A DNA stretch of 64,000 nucleotides from Leifsonia sp. PS1209 (lineage in GTDB: Bacteria > Actinomycetota > Actinomycetes > Actinomycetales > Microbacteriaceae), in assembly GCF_012317045.1 (NCBI RefSeq), contig NZ_CP051154.1, forward strand, positions 868,001 to 932,000, given 5' to 3'. Position numbers and translations under genes: made by a program. The notes beneath the pieces were generated by a model, which made no database searches, was not told where the DNA came from, and was given only the letters and a program-made list of their open reading frames with translations. Of this stretch, positions 52,379 through 61,763 are shown piece by piece. The stretch's first letter is position 1. Each line of letters starts with the position of its first letter.

Positions 52379-53589
52379 CCGCGCTCGACGACGCCACCAT
52401 CGTGCGGCTGCGATCCGGGTCGTTCGAACGCACCCCGCAGCGGCTCGACCCGCTCGGCGTGCAATCGGCGTGGATGCTCGTCCCGCTGCTCTGCGTGGTG
52501 GCCGTCGGGTACGCCGTCTACTCCACCGTCCAGCACGCCCACCAGCTGCGCGACCCCGCGCTCGCGTACTCCGCCATCGTGCTGCTCGTCCTCGCCGGCA
52601 TCGCGTTCTCCGTGCGCGCGCATCCGGCCCTCGCTCCGTTCGGACGCGGCGCGAACCTCTCCGTGATGGCGGTGACGCTGATCGCAGCCCTCGCGTTCAC
52701 GGCGGCGTCGTGGGGACGCAACCTGCGCATCCAGGACGACTGGGGGCAGATCGCCGTCGCCCTGTTCCTGATCGCGATGCCGTTGTACCGGCCGATCTCC
52801 GAGGTGATGGGGGTCGCCGTCGTCTCCGCGTTCGCACTCGGGCTCTCCTCGGCGCTGCAAGGGCCCTCGCTCGCGCTGGTCACGAGTCCCGTCGTGTACT
52901 TCACCGTGTCCGCGACGCCGATCGTCGCGCTCGCGTTGGGAGGGTGCGGGTACGCCTGGACGATGACGGGCGAGACGCTGGCCTGGCGGCAGGTCGCCAA
53001 GCGCGGGCAGGCCGAGCTCGACACCGAGCTGCGCGAAACCGCCAGGCGCATGGTGGGGCAGGAGCAGATGTCCACGCTGAACGAGTCGACCGTGCCGTTC
53101 CTCGCCGACCTGCTGCGGCGTGGCGAGATCACGCAGGCGGACACCGCGGAGGCACGCGAGCTCGCCGTCCGGTTGCGCGACGGGACCGTCACCGCCGTCG
53201 ACCGCACCTGGCTCGCCGAACGCCTCTCCCACGCGCTCGCCCAGCGCGGACTCGACCAGCGCACGACGCGCACCCTCCGGATGGTCGACGACCCTGAACG
53301 GCTCGACAGGGTGCTCAGTGACGAGCAGCGGGCGATCGTCGGCGCCATCATCGCGACCGTCGCGGCGCTGCCGGGGCTCGACCCGGCGTCCGTGCGCATC
53401 GTCGCGAGCAACCCGGAGCATCCGGCGTTCGAGCTGACCGCGGCGGCCGGGCAGATCCCGCGCGACCAGCGGAGGGCACTCTCCGCACTGCTCAGCTCCC
53501 TGCGCTCGGTGGCGATGGATGCGTCCATGCGCAGCCACGGCCAGCACATCACGATCCGTTTCGCCGACCCGGAAGGGGAGAACAGGTGA
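52375..53589 (+). CDS. Membrane protein, degenerate partner of the sensor kinase
   Basis: A 404-aa protein with about six membrane helices (residues 32-205) and a soluble C-terminal part that contains no recognisable HATPase N- or G-boxes and no phosphoacceptor His motif. In layout it looks like a histidine kinase that has lost its catalytic elements and might form a heterodimer with the upstream kinase. It is sandwiched by 4-base overlaps between kinase and response regulator genes, which argues for a shared pathway. Confidence 0.7.
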   Translation: MTALDDATIVRLRSGSFERTPQRLDPLGVQSAWMLVPLLCVVAVGYAVYSTVQHAHQLRDPALAYSAIVLLVLAGIAFSVRAHPALAPFGRGANLSVMAVTLIAALAFTAASWGRNLRIQDDWGQIAVALFLIAMPLYRPISEVMGVAVVSAFALGLSSALQGPSLALVTSPVVYFTVSATPIVALALGGCGYAWTMTGETLAWRQVAKRGQAELDTELRETARRMVGQEQMSTLNESTVPFLADLLRRGEITQADTAEARELAVRLRDGTVTAVDRTWLAERLSHALAQRGLDQRTTRTLRMVDDPERLDRVLSDEQRAIVGAIIATVAALPGLDPASVRIVASNPEHPAFELTAAAGQIPRDQRRALSALLSSLRSVAMDASMRSHGQHITIRFADPEGENR

Positions 53590-54260
53590 CCAGTGCATCC
53601 GCTCCACCACCGCCGATCCGCCTGGCGCTGCTCGACGACCACGAGCTGCTGCTCGACAGCCTCTCCTCGTGGATCGAAAAGAACGCCCCCGACCTCGACC
53701 TGGTGCTGCGGGCCAGCAGCTGGCTCGAACTCGTGCACAGCGACCAATTCCCCACCGATCTGGTCATCATGGACCTGCAGCTGCGGGAGACCATCTCCAT
53801 CGGCGCACGCGTGCGCACCTGCCGGGCGGCGGGGGCGAAGGTGATCGTGCTCAGCGCCGTCGACACCGCCGAAGATCGGGATGCGGCGCTCGCCGCCGGC
53901 GCCGTCGCCTACCTGAGCAAGACCCAGCCGATGTCCGAGGTGCTCGAGGCCGCCCTCAGTGCGATGGGCCGTGGCACGGACGACACGCAGAAGACCGCAC
54001 AGCATGAACCGGCGTGGCGGCCGAAGCCGAGCATCCCGGAGTCCGCGCGACCGCGGCTCAGCGACGGAGAGCGGCAGGCGCTCACGCTCTATGCCGACGG
54101 CAGGACCACCTCCGAGGTCGCCAAGGCGATGAACGTGCAATACGAGACCGCGAAGACCTACCTGCGCAGGGTGAGGGAGAAGTACGGCAAGGCGGGGAGG
54201 CCCACCAGTTCCCGCGCCGATCTGATCCGGCGCGCCGCCGAGGACGGCTACCTGACCTGA
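53586..54260 (+). CDS. Response regulator, NarL/LuxR type
   Basis: A 224-aa regulator. The receiver domain has acidic residues D17/D18, phosphoacceptor D63 in VIMDLQL and K112 in YLSKT. The C-terminal helix-turn-helix (about 157-200) reads LSDGERQALTLYADGRTTSE and TAKTYLRRVREKYGKA. GTG at 53586 overlaps the upstream stop. It completes a three-gene operon with the kinase and membrane partner. Confidence 0.88.
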   Translation: MTSASAPPPPIRLALLDDHELLLDSLSSWIEKNAPDLDLVLRASSWLELVHSDQFPTDLVIMDLQLRETISIGARVRTCRAAGAKVIVLSAVDTAEDRDAALAAGAVAYLSKTQPMSEVLEAALSAMGRGTDDTQKTAQHEPAWRPKPSIPESARPRLSDGERQALTLYADGRTTSEVAKAMNVQYETAKTYLRRVREKYGKAGRPTSSRADLIRRAAEDGYLT

Positions 54261-54278
54261 CGTTCGGGCGGCACCCCC

Positions 54279-54290
54279 TAGGATCGGTGC
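54279..54290 (+). promoter_or_regulatory. -10 element of leaderless tdk mRNA
   Basis: TAGGAT (54279-54284) lies exactly six bases ahead of the GTG start at 54291, with no ribosome binding site. Confidence 0.6.
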
Positions 54291-54962
54291 GTGGCAAAAC
54301 TGTATTTCCGCTACGGCGCGATGAACAGCGGTAAGAGCACGGCGATGCTCCAAGCGGCCTACAACTACGAGGAGCGCGGTCATCGCGTGCTGCTCACGAA
54401 GCCGTCGATCGACACCAAGGGCGACATGGGCATCCTGTCGCGACTCGGGGTGACCCGCGACGTCGACTACCTGCTGGCGCCGGAGTCCGACGCGTACGGC
54501 AAGTTCCAGCAGCACAGGGAGCGCACGATCAAGCGGTTCGACCGCGATGTGAGCGCCCTCCTCGTCGACGAGGCGCAGTTCCTGACGGAGGCGCAGATCG
54601 ACGACCTGCTCCGGATCGCGCTGCTCGAGAACATCCCGGTGCTGGCGTACGGCATCCGCACCGACTTCCAGACCGTCGCCTTCCCCGGCAGCAGGCGCCT
54701 CCTCGAGATCGCGCACACCCTCGAAGAGCTCAAGACGATCTGCCGCTGCGGCAGGAAAGCCATCTTCAACGCGCGCAAGATCGACGGGATCTTCGTCTTC
54801 GACGGCGACCAGGTCGCGATCGACGGCGCATCCGTCAGCTACGAGTCGCTCTGCGGAGCCTGCTACCTGCAGGAGAGCCAGGGCGTGCTCAACAACGGCC
54901 GCAGGCACTGGCCACTCGACGCCGCCGCGTACACTGACGAGCCCGACCCCGACTTCACCTGA
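54291..54962 (+). CDS. tdk: Thymidine kinase
   Basis: A 223-aa type II thymidine kinase of the salvage pathway. Walker A is GAMNSGKST (9-17), Walker B ALLVDEAQFL, and the zinc site uses CRC in TICRCGRKA and CGAC in SLCGACYL. The GTG start follows a leaderless promoter. Length is typical. Confidence 0.94.
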   Translation: MAKLYFRYGAMNSGKSTAMLQAAYNYEERGHRVLLTKPSIDTKGDMGILSRLGVTRDVDYLLAPESDAYGKFQQHRERTIKRFDRDVSALLVDEAQFLTEAQIDDLLRIALLENIPVLAYGIRTDFQTVAFPGSRRLLEIAHTLEELKTICRCGRKAIFNARKIDGIFVFDGDQVAIDGASVSYESLCGACYLQESQGVLNNGRRHWPLDAAAYTDEPDPDFT

Positions 54963-55001
54963 TCGTCCGAGCACCCGCTCCCCGGAAGAAACGACTTCAG
55001 C

Positions 55002-56309
55002 ATGAGAATCTCCGTGATCGGCTGCGGCTATCTCGGTGCGGTGCACGCCGCCTCCATGGCACACCTCGGCCACGAGGTCGTCGGCATCGACGTCGACGAA
55101 CGCAAGATCGCCCTGCTGTCCTCCGGCCAGGCGCCGTTCTTCGAGCCCGGCCTGCCCGACGTGCTCGCCTCCTCGATCGCATCCGGCCGACTGCGGTTCA
55201 CCACCGACTTCGCGGCTGCGGCGGACGCCGACGTGCACTTCGTCGCGGTCGGCACCCCGCAGGTGGCCGACGGAGACGCCGCGGACATGCGCTACGTGGA
55301 TGCGGCGTTCAGCACCCTGCTGAAGCACGCGAAGCCCGGGGATGTCCTCGTCGGCAAGAGCACCGTGCCCGTCGGGACGGCGGCGAGGCTGGCCGAGCAG
55401 GTCGAGTCGACCGTGCCGGGCGCGACGCTCGCGTGGAACCCGGAGTTCCTGCGAGAAGGCTTCGCCGTGAAGGACACGATCGCCCCCGACCGGCTCGTCT
55501 ACGGCGTCCCGGCCGGCGAGGCGGGGGAGCGCGCAGCGCGCATCCTGGACGAGGTCTACGCCTCGGCGGTCGCCACCGGCACGCCGGTGATCGTCACCGA
55601 CTACGCCACGGCCGAGCTCGTGAAGGTTTCGGCGAACGCGTTCCTGGCCACCAAGATCAGCTTCATCAACGCGATGGCGGAGATCGCGGAGGCCACAGGA
55701 GCGGACGTGACCCAGCTGGCCGACGCGATCGGCCACGACGCGCGGATCGGCCGTCGCTTCCTGAACGCCGGCGTCGGCTTCGGCGGCGGCTGCCTGCCCA
55801 AGGACATCCGGGCGTTCAGCGCCCGGGCGCGGGAGCTCGGCAAGGGGGAGGCGCTGGCCTTCCTCACCGAGGTGGACAAGATCAACCTGCGACGCCGCGA
55901 CCGCGTGGTCGAGCTGGTGCGCGAGGAGGTGGGCGACCTCGAGGGAGCCCGCGTCGCGATGCTCGGGCTCGCCTTCAAGCCGCACTCGGACGACATCCGG
56001 GACTCCCCGGCGCTCGACGTGGCGATGCGGCTCGCGGAGGCGGGGGCCGTCGTGACGGCCACCGATCCTGAGGCGCTGGAGAGCGCGGCGGGCAAGGCCC
56101 CGCAACTGACGTACGCCGCGTCCGCCGAGGAGGCGGCGCGCGACGCCGACGTGGTGGTGCTGCTCACCGAGTGGCCGCAGTTCACCGGCCTCGACCCCGC
56201 TGCGATCGGCGAGCTGGTCGCGCGTCGCAGCATCATCGACGGCAGGAACTGCCTCGACCCCGCAGCCTGGCGGGACGCCGGATGGACGTACCGCGGACTC
56301 GGTCGCTGA
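55002..56309 (+). CDS. ugd: UDP-glucose 6-dehydrogenase
   Basis: A 435-aa NAD-dependent enzyme oxidising UDP-glucose to UDP-glucuronate for surface polysaccharide synthesis. VIGCGYLGAVHAASMAH is the NAD motif, and C264 in GFGGGCLPKDIRAF is the catalytic Cys. GGTP-like residues VGTPQ and the C-terminal UDP-binding domain are present. The product could feed the polysaccharide machinery suggested by the adjacent DUF4012 gene. Confidence 0.92.
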   Translation: MRISVIGCGYLGAVHAASMAHLGHEVVGIDVDERKIALLSSGQAPFFEPGLPDVLASSIASGRLRFTTDFAAAADADVHFVAVGTPQVADGDAADMRYVDAAFSTLLKHAKPGDVLVGKSTVPVGTAARLAEQVESTVPGATLAWNPEFLREGFAVKDTIAPDRLVYGVPAGEAGERAARILDEVYASAVATGTPVIVTDYATAELVKVSANAFLATKISFINAMAEIAEATGADVTQLADAIGHDARIGRRFLNAGVGFGGGCLPKDIRAFSARARELGKGEALAFLTEVDKINLRRRDRVVELVREEVGDLEGARVAMLGLAFKPHSDDIRDSPALDVAMRLAEAGAVVTATDPEALESAAGKAPQLTYAASAEEAARDADVVVLLTEWPQFTGLDPAAIGELVARRSIIDGRNCLDPAAWRDAGWTYRGLGR

Positions 56310-56373
56310 CCGCATCCGGAAATACCCCCGGTTCTGGGTGGGAAGAAACCCTCCGCAAAAAGTGAGGAATTGT

Positions 56374-56385
56374 TAGATTAGTCGT
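56374..56385 (+). promoter_or_regulatory. -10 element of leaderless DUF4012 mRNA
   Basis: TAGATT (56374-56379) is six bases before the ATG at 56386; no ribosome binding site lies between. Confidence 0.5.
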
Positions 56386-58242
56386 ATGGCGACGTCTGGC
56401 AGCACCCCGTACACCCCGGCCGGGGCTCCGCCGCGCCCGCAGAAGAACCCCGCGAGGCGCAGGATGATCCTCTGGATCGTGGCCGCCGTCGTGTTCGTGC
56501 TGCTGCTCGTCGGCGCATGGGTGAGCATCCGGGGGCTGCTGGCGAAGAACGAGTTGGAGTCGGCGCTTCCCGCGGCCAAGCAGGTGCAGACCGCTGTGGT
56601 CGCCGGCGACATCGCCACGGCCAAGACCGCGGCGAAGACCCTGCGCACGCACGCGGCGGAGGCGGCCTCCCTGACCGGCGACCCCGTCTGGCGCGTCGCG
56701 GAGCTGGTGCCGCTGCTCGGCTCGAACCTCACGGCTGTGCGCGTCTCCGCCGCCTCCACCGACCAGCTCGCCTCCGAGGTGATCGACCCGCTGGTCGGGA
56801 TCGCGAACCAGGTCGACCCCCGCGCGATCAAGCCGGTGGACAAGAAGATCGACCTCGCGCCGATCGCCGCAGCCAGGCCGGTGGTGGTGAAGGCGCAGCT
56901 CGCCTTCCATCACGCCAAGACCGAGGTGGACGGCATCGACACCGAGGGGACCATCCCGCAGGTGACCAGCGCGGTCGACCGGCTGCGCACCCAGCTCGGC
57001 AAGGCGGCGGCCGTCGTGGACGCGGTGGGCAACAGTGCCCGCCTGCTGCCCCCGATGCTCGGCGCGGACGGGCCGCGCACCTACCTCGTGCTCGTGCAGA
57101 ACCCGGCGGAGCTGCGCGCGACCGGCGGTCTCGTCGGCGCGCTCGCCCTCATCAAGGCCGATAACGGCGCGATCTCGCTCGAGGCGCAGTCCTCCGGAAC
57201 GAGCATCGGCCCGTGGCCGGCTCCGGTGTCCGCGATCCCGGCGTCCACCCAGGGGCTGTACGGCCCGCTGCTCGCCCGGTTCATCCAGGATGTGAACCTC
57301 ACGCCGCACTTCCCGCTCGCGGCCACCACGGCGGCCACGATGTGGAAGGAGACCCACGGCGGGGCGGTGGACGGCGTGCTCACGATCGATCCCGTCGTGC
57401 TCACCGGGCTGCTCAAGGCGACGGGACCGGTCGCGCTGCCGACGGGCGACATGCTCACCGCGGCGGACGCCATCCCGCTGCTGCTGAGCGAGAGCTACAA
57501 GAAGTTCGCGCTGCCCGAGCAGCAGGATGCGTACTTCGCCTCGGCCGCGACCGCCGTCTTCGACAGCGTCGCCTCCGGCAAGGCGGACGGCGGCGAGCTG
57601 GTGAAGGCGCTCGCGAACGCCGGAGCGCAGCGGCGTCTGCTGGTGTGGAGCGCGCATCCGGAGGAGCAGAAGGTGCTGGCACCGACGACGCTGTCCGGCG
57701 CGCTTCCCGCATCCGACGCATCGACCGCCGGTCTCGGCGTGTACTTCAACGACGCCACCGGCGCCAAGATGGACTACTACCTCACCGCCAAGGTCGAGGC
57801 GGGCACGGCGATCTGCCGGGTGGACGGCAAGCCGACGAGCAGGGTCACCGTCACGCTCACCAACAAGGCCCCGGCCGACGCAGGCACGACGCTGCCCGAC
57901 TACGTCACCGGCGCAGGGACGTACGGGGTGCCGCCCGGCAACATCCGCACGCGTGTCGCCGTGTACGGAGCGACGGACGGCCTGCTCGTCTCGACCACCA
58001 GCGACGGGGCTCCGTACGCGACCATCTCCGGCACGGACGAGAAGCGGCCGGTGAGCGTCTTCACGGTCGAGCTGGCTCCCGGGGAGTCGAAGACGGTCAG
58101 CGTCGACCTGCTGAATGTGAAGCAGACGGAGCCCGGAATGGATGTGGAAGTCACACCGACGCTGCCGCGGACGTCCCCCGATGTGGGGGCATCCGGAAAG
58201 GTGTCGGTCGTTGCCCTGGACTGCGGCACGACGGTAAAGTGA
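56386..58242 (+). CDS. DUF4012 domain-containing protein
   Basis: A 618-aa protein with a short cytoplasmic tail, one membrane helix (about residues 27-48) and a large extracytoplasmic part. PRTYLVLVQNPAELRATGGLVGAL is the DUF4012 signature. Family members occur near exopolysaccharide genes of actinobacteria, function unknown. The upstream ugd gene fits a cell-surface glycan role. The following gene encodes an LAxTG surface protein. Confidence 0.85.
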   Translation: MATSGSTPYTPAGAPPRPQKNPARRRMILWIVAAVVFVLLLVGAWVSIRGLLAKNELESALPAAKQVQTAVVAGDIATAKTAAKTLRTHAAEAASLTGDPVWRVAELVPLLGSNLTAVRVSAASTDQLASEVIDPLVGIANQVDPRAIKPVDKKIDLAPIAAARPVVVKAQLAFHHAKTEVDGIDTEGTIPQVTSAVDRLRTQLGKAAAVVDAVGNSARLLPPMLGADGPRTYLVLVQNPAELRATGGLVGALALIKADNGAISLEAQSSGTSIGPWPAPVSAIPASTQGLYGPLLARFIQDVNLTPHFPLAATTAATMWKETHGGAVDGVLTIDPVVLTGLLKATGPVALPTGDMLTAADAIPLLLSESYKKFALPEQQDAYFASAATAVFDSVASGKADGGELVKALANAGAQRRLLVWSAHPEEQKVLAPTTLSGALPASDASTAGLGVYFNDATGAKMDYYLTAKVEAGTAICRVDGKPTSRVTVTLTNKAPADAGTTLPDYVTGAGTYGVPPGNIRTRVAVYGATDGLLVSTTSDGAPYATISGTDEKRPVSVFTVELAPGESKTVSVDLLNVKQTEPGMDVEVTPTLPRTSPDVGASGKVSVVALDCGTTVK

Positions 58243-58300
58243 GGAAACGTCAAGTTTGACGTACCCGTGCACTGATAGGCCTCCCCGAAAGGCTCCCCGA

Positions 58301-58834
58301 ATGTTCAAGAAAGTTCTGGCAGCGCTGATCATCGGCGCTGCGATCGCCCTCGCGGCACCAGCCGCCGCCAACGCCGTCCCGTACACCCACGGCGGCGACT
58401 GCAGCATCAGCCCCACCACCGTCGCAGCCGGTGGCACGAGCACGATGACCTGCGCGCCCGGTACGTTCAAGCCGTCCGAGGGCGTCCAGTACGTCGTCTC
58501 CGGCAAGGACGCGTCCCAGGCCACCCTCAGCTCGGACCCCACGGCCACCCCCCAGGGCGGCTCGCAGGTCGAGGTCACCGTCCCGCAGGATGCGAGCGGC
58601 GCGTACACCGTCACGGCGACCGGCTCAACGAGCCAGGCCGCCTCCGCAGTGACCGTCACGGTGCTCCCCGCCGACGCTCCCGCATCCACCACGAGCTCCA
58701 GCTCGACCGGTCTCGCCTCCACGGGCTCGACCATCGGCTGGTACTTCGCCTGGATCGGCGGAGCACTGGTGGTCGTCGGCCTGATCGTGCTCTCGCTCAT
58801 CGCGGCGGCACGCCGCAGGGCGAGCCAGTCCTGA
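58301..58834 (+). CDS. LAxTG-type cell-wall-anchored surface protein
   Basis: A 177-aa secreted protein. A signal peptide (MFKKVLAALIIGAAIALAAP, cleaved near AANA) is followed by an Ig-like domain of about 90 residues with two Cys (CSIS and MTCAPG) that could form a disulfide, a Ser/Thr linker, and a C-terminal sorting signal LASTG, hydrophobic helix and RRR tail. LAxTG is the class E sortase motif of high-GC actinobacteria. ATG at 58301 has GAAAGG upstream. Confidence 0.8.
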   Translation: MFKKVLAALIIGAAIALAAPAAANAVPYTHGGDCSISPTTVAAGGTSTMTCAPGTFKPSEGVQYVVSGKDASQATLSSDPTATPQGGSQVEVTVPQDASGAYTVTATGSTSQAASAVTVTVLPADAPASTTSSSSTGLASTGSTIGWYFAWIGGALVVVGLIVLSLIAAARRRASQS

Positions 58835-58846
58835 TCGCAGCGGAAC

Positions 58847-58884
58847 GGGTGCGGCTCACAACGAGGTGAGCCGCACCCTTTCTC
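58847..58884 (+). terminator. Intrinsic terminator after the LAxTG gene
   Basis: GGGTGCGGCTCAC (58847-58859) pairs perfectly with GTGAGCCGCACCC (58866-58878), loop of six, followed by TTTCTCT. Confidence 0.88.
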
Positions 58885-58944
58885 TCGAACGGGAAACTTC
58901 CCGCCTGGGGGAATCGCAGCACCGCGGCGGCGGTTGACTTCCAC

Positions 58945-59982
58945 GTGACCACGCCAAGCCCTGCACCAGCACCCGTCCCGCTCAACGTCCTCGATCTGGC
59001 CAACCGGCCGTACGGGGGCACGAACGCGGACGCCGTGGCGGGCAGCGTCCGGCTCGCGCAGGCCGCGGAGGAGCTGGGCTACCAGCGCTTCTGGGTGGCC
59101 GAGCACCACGGGATGCCGGCCATCGCCTCCAGCGCGCCCGCCGTGCTCATCGCGGGGATCGCGGCCGCGACCTCGCGCATCCGGGTCGGCAGCGGCGGCG
59201 TGATGCTGCCGAACCACGCGCCGCTCGTCGTCGCCGAACAGTTCGGGACGCTCCGCGCGCTCTACGGCGACCGGATCGACCTCGGCATCGGCCGCGCGCC
59301 GGGAACGGACGGGGCGACGGCGATGGCCCTCCGCCGCAGCACAGAAGGGCTCGGCGTCGACGACTTCCCGCAGCAGCTGCTCGACCTGATCGGCTTCTTC
59401 ACCGGCGGCATGAGCGACGCGAACCCGCTGCACAGCATCATCGCGGTGCCCGGCCTCGGCGACGCCCCGCAGATCTGGCTGCTCGGATCGAGCGGCTTCA
59501 GCGCGCAGGTCGCCGCCGCCCTCGGGCTGCCGTTCGCGTTCGCGCACCACTTCGCCGGCGACCACACCGAGGAGGCGCTCGACCTCTACCGCTCGCGGTT
59601 CGAGCCGAGCGAATCGCTCCGGGAGCCGCACACGATGATCGCCGTCAACGTGGTCTCCGACGACGACCCCGAGGTGGTGCGCGCCCTGTCGCTCCCCGGC
59701 CAGCTGTCCTTCCTCCGGATGCGCATGGGAGCCAAGCCGCAGCCGGTCAGCGTCGAGGAGGCGCTGGCCTACGAGTTCAGCCCGCTCGAAGAGGAGTTCA
59801 TCGCCGCCAGGAACGCCAGGCAGGCGGTCGGCACCCCGCAGGAGGTCAAGACTCGGCTCGAAGCGCTGCTCGCCTCCACCGGGGCCGACGAGCTGACGAT
59901 CGCGTCGGGCGCTGCGACCGTGGATGGGCGCATCCGGTCGCTGGAGATCGTGCGGGACGTGCTCGGAGGCTCGGCAGGGTAG
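58945..59982 (+). CDS. LLM-class flavin-dependent oxidoreductase
   Basis: A 345-aa luciferase-like TIM-barrel monooxygenase of the MsnO8/YhbW-like group. [39 protein letters not shown] and [21 protein letters not shown] are family hallmarks; [14 protein letters not shown] completes the flavin pocket. It uses reduced FMN supplied by another enzyme; substrate unknown. The GTG start at 58945 lacks a good ribosome binding site. It is monocistronic between a terminator and the transporter operon. Confidence 0.87.
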   Translation: MTTPSPAPAPVPLNVLDLANRPYGGTNADAVAGSVRLAQAAEELGYQRFWVAEHHGMPAIASSAPAVLIAGIAAATSRIRVGSGGVMLPNHAPLVVAEQFGTLRALYGDRIDLGIGRAPGTDGATAMALRRSTEGLGVDDFPQQLLDLIGFFTGGMSDANPLHSIIAVPGLGDAPQIWLLGSSGFSAQVAAALGLPFAFAHHFAGDHTEEALDLYRSRFEPSESLREPHTMIAVNVVSDDDPEVVRALSLPGQLSFLRMRMGAKPQPVSVEEALAYEFSPLEEEFIAARNARQAVGTPQEVKTRLEALLASTGADELTIASGAATVDGRIRSLEIVRDVLGGSAG

Positions 59983-60125
59983 CGCTCCTCTGCGGCGCTG
60001 CGCCAGCACATGTCGACGAATGACACAGTGTTGCGCTATCCGTCGCACCGGTTGCTGCGCATCCTGAACGGCTTCTCTAGCGTGGTCGGACATCACCCGT
60101 CCGTGCACCCCCGAGGAGTCCCCCC

Positions 60126-61763
60126 ATGCGTTCGCGCACCCTCCGCACCGCCATCGCAGCCACCGCTCTCGCGCTCTCCAGCGCCCTGGCGCTGACCGCA
60201 TGCGCCGGTTCGTCCACAGCCTCCACCGGTGAGAAGGTCACCGGCGGCACCATCGTCTACGCCCACCAGCAGGAGCCGGCGTGCGTGTTCGGCGGCTGGA
60301 TCGAGCAGGCATACCTCTCGTACCAGGTGCTCGACAACCTCACCTCGCTGGATGCGGACCACAAGGTCGTCCCCTGGCTCGCCACCGCCTGGAAGCAGTC
60401 GGACGACGGCCTCACCTGGACCTTCACGCTCAAGAAGGGCGTGACGTTCACCGACGGCACCCCGGTGACCGCCGCCGCCGTCGCGTACAACTTCGACTAC
60501 TGGGTCAAGGGCGGCAACAGCACGGCCAAGGTCTGGCTGAACGGCTACTACTCGTCCGCGAAGGCGGTCGACGACCAGACCCTGCAGGTGAACCTCTCGA
60601 AGCCGTACCCGCGGCTGGCGGACAACCTCAGCCAGGGCTACTTCGGCATCCAGTCGCAGCACGCGCTGGAGACCCGCACCAAGGAGCAGAACTGCGAGGC
60701 GCCGATCGGCTCCGGCGCGTTCGTGGTGAAGAAGTGGAACCGCGGGCAGGACATCGTCCTCACCCGCAACGCGAACTACACGTCCTGGCCGGCCAACGCG
60801 AAGCACACGGGCCCGGCCTACGTCGACGAGGTCGACTGGAAGTTCGTGGCAGACCCGACGACGCGCGTCGCCGCGCTGCAGAGCGGGCAGGTCGACGCGA
60901 TCTACGACGTGCCGGCCATCCAGTGGAAGACGCTCAAGGAGGGCGGATACCAGCTGGAGAAGTACGTCACCCCCGGCCGCCCGCAGCAGATCTCGTTCAA
61001 CACGCAGAAGGGCCCGTTCACCGACGAGAAGGTGCGCCAGGCGTTCGCGTACAGCCTCGACCGCAAGCAGATCGTCGACACCATCGGCCAGGGCGTCATC
61101 CCGGTCGAGGGCAACGGCGGCGTGAGCCAGGCGACCCCGGGATACAGCGAGAAGGCCGCGAACTGGTACCACCAGGACACCGCGAAGGCGAACGCGCTGC
61201 TGGATGCGGCCGGCTGGTCGCAGAAGAACAGCAAGGGCGTGCGCGTCAAGGACGGCACGGCGCTCAGCGTGATCCTGCCGTACGGCGCAGGCTCGATCAT
61301 CAACTCCGACGGCGCTGCCATCCTGCAGGGCGTGAAGGAGCAGGCGTCGAAGGTCGGCTTCGACGTGCAGCTCATCCCCGTGCCGCAGAGCGAGTTCTTC
61401 GCCGGGAAGTACTCGACGCCCGACGACCACGACCTGAGCGTCGGCTACTGGACCGCCGTGACCGCGGGCATCCTCTACATCAACTGGCGCCCGTCCACCG
61501 CCGACGACCCCAACTACGCCAACTCCGCCTTCTACAACGACCAGACGCTCGCGCAGTACATCCTCGACGGCAACTCCGCACCGACCGTGGATGCGCAGAA
61601 CGCGTCGTACGAGAAGGCGCAGGACTACATCGCAGAGCACGCGCTCTCCATCGGCGTCTACGACAGGCTCAGCACCCTCGCCGTCTCGACGAAGCTCAAG
61701 GGCGTCTGGCAGGAGCACGCACAGGGAGGACCGACGTTCTATGACGCATACCTCACCAAGTAG
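60126..61763 (+). CDS. ABC transporter substrate-binding lipoprotein (peptide/nickel family)
   Basis: A 545-aa SBP family 5 lipoprotein with lipobox LTAC near residue 25. QVLDNLTSLDADHKVVPWLA, WTFTLKKGVTFTDGTPVTA and RQAFAYSLDRKQIV are the usual signatures. It binds oligopeptides, nickel chelates or related ligands outside the cell and delivers them to the permeases encoded downstream. GAGGAG lies ahead of the ATG. Its 3' end overlaps the first permease gene by 23 bases. Confidence 0.92.
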   Translation: MRSRTLRTAIAATALALSSALALTACAGSSTASTGEKVTGGTIVYAHQQEPACVFGGWIEQAYLSYQVLDNLTSLDADHKVVPWLATAWKQSDDGLTWTFTLKKGVTFTDGTPVTAAAVAYNFDYWVKGGNSTAKVWLNGYYSSAKAVDDQTLQVNLSKPYPRLADNLSQGYFGIQSQHALETRTKEQNCEAPIGSGAFVVKKWNRGQDIVLTRNANYTSWPANAKHTGPAYVDEVDWKFVADPTTRVAALQSGQVDAIYDVPAIQWKTLKEGGYQLEKYVTPGRPQQISFNTQKGPFTDEKVRQAFAYSLDRKQIVDTIGQGVIPVEGNGGVSQATPGYSEKAANWYHQDTAKANALLDAAGWSQKNSKGVRVKDGTALSVILPYGAGSIINSDGAAILQGVKEQASKVGFDVQLIPVPQSEFFAGKYSTPDDHDLSVGYWTAVTAGILYINWRPSTADDPNYANSAFYNDQTLAQYILDGNSAPTVDAQNASYEKAQDYIAEHALSIGVYDRLSTLAVSTKLKGVWQEHAQGGPTFYDAYLTK

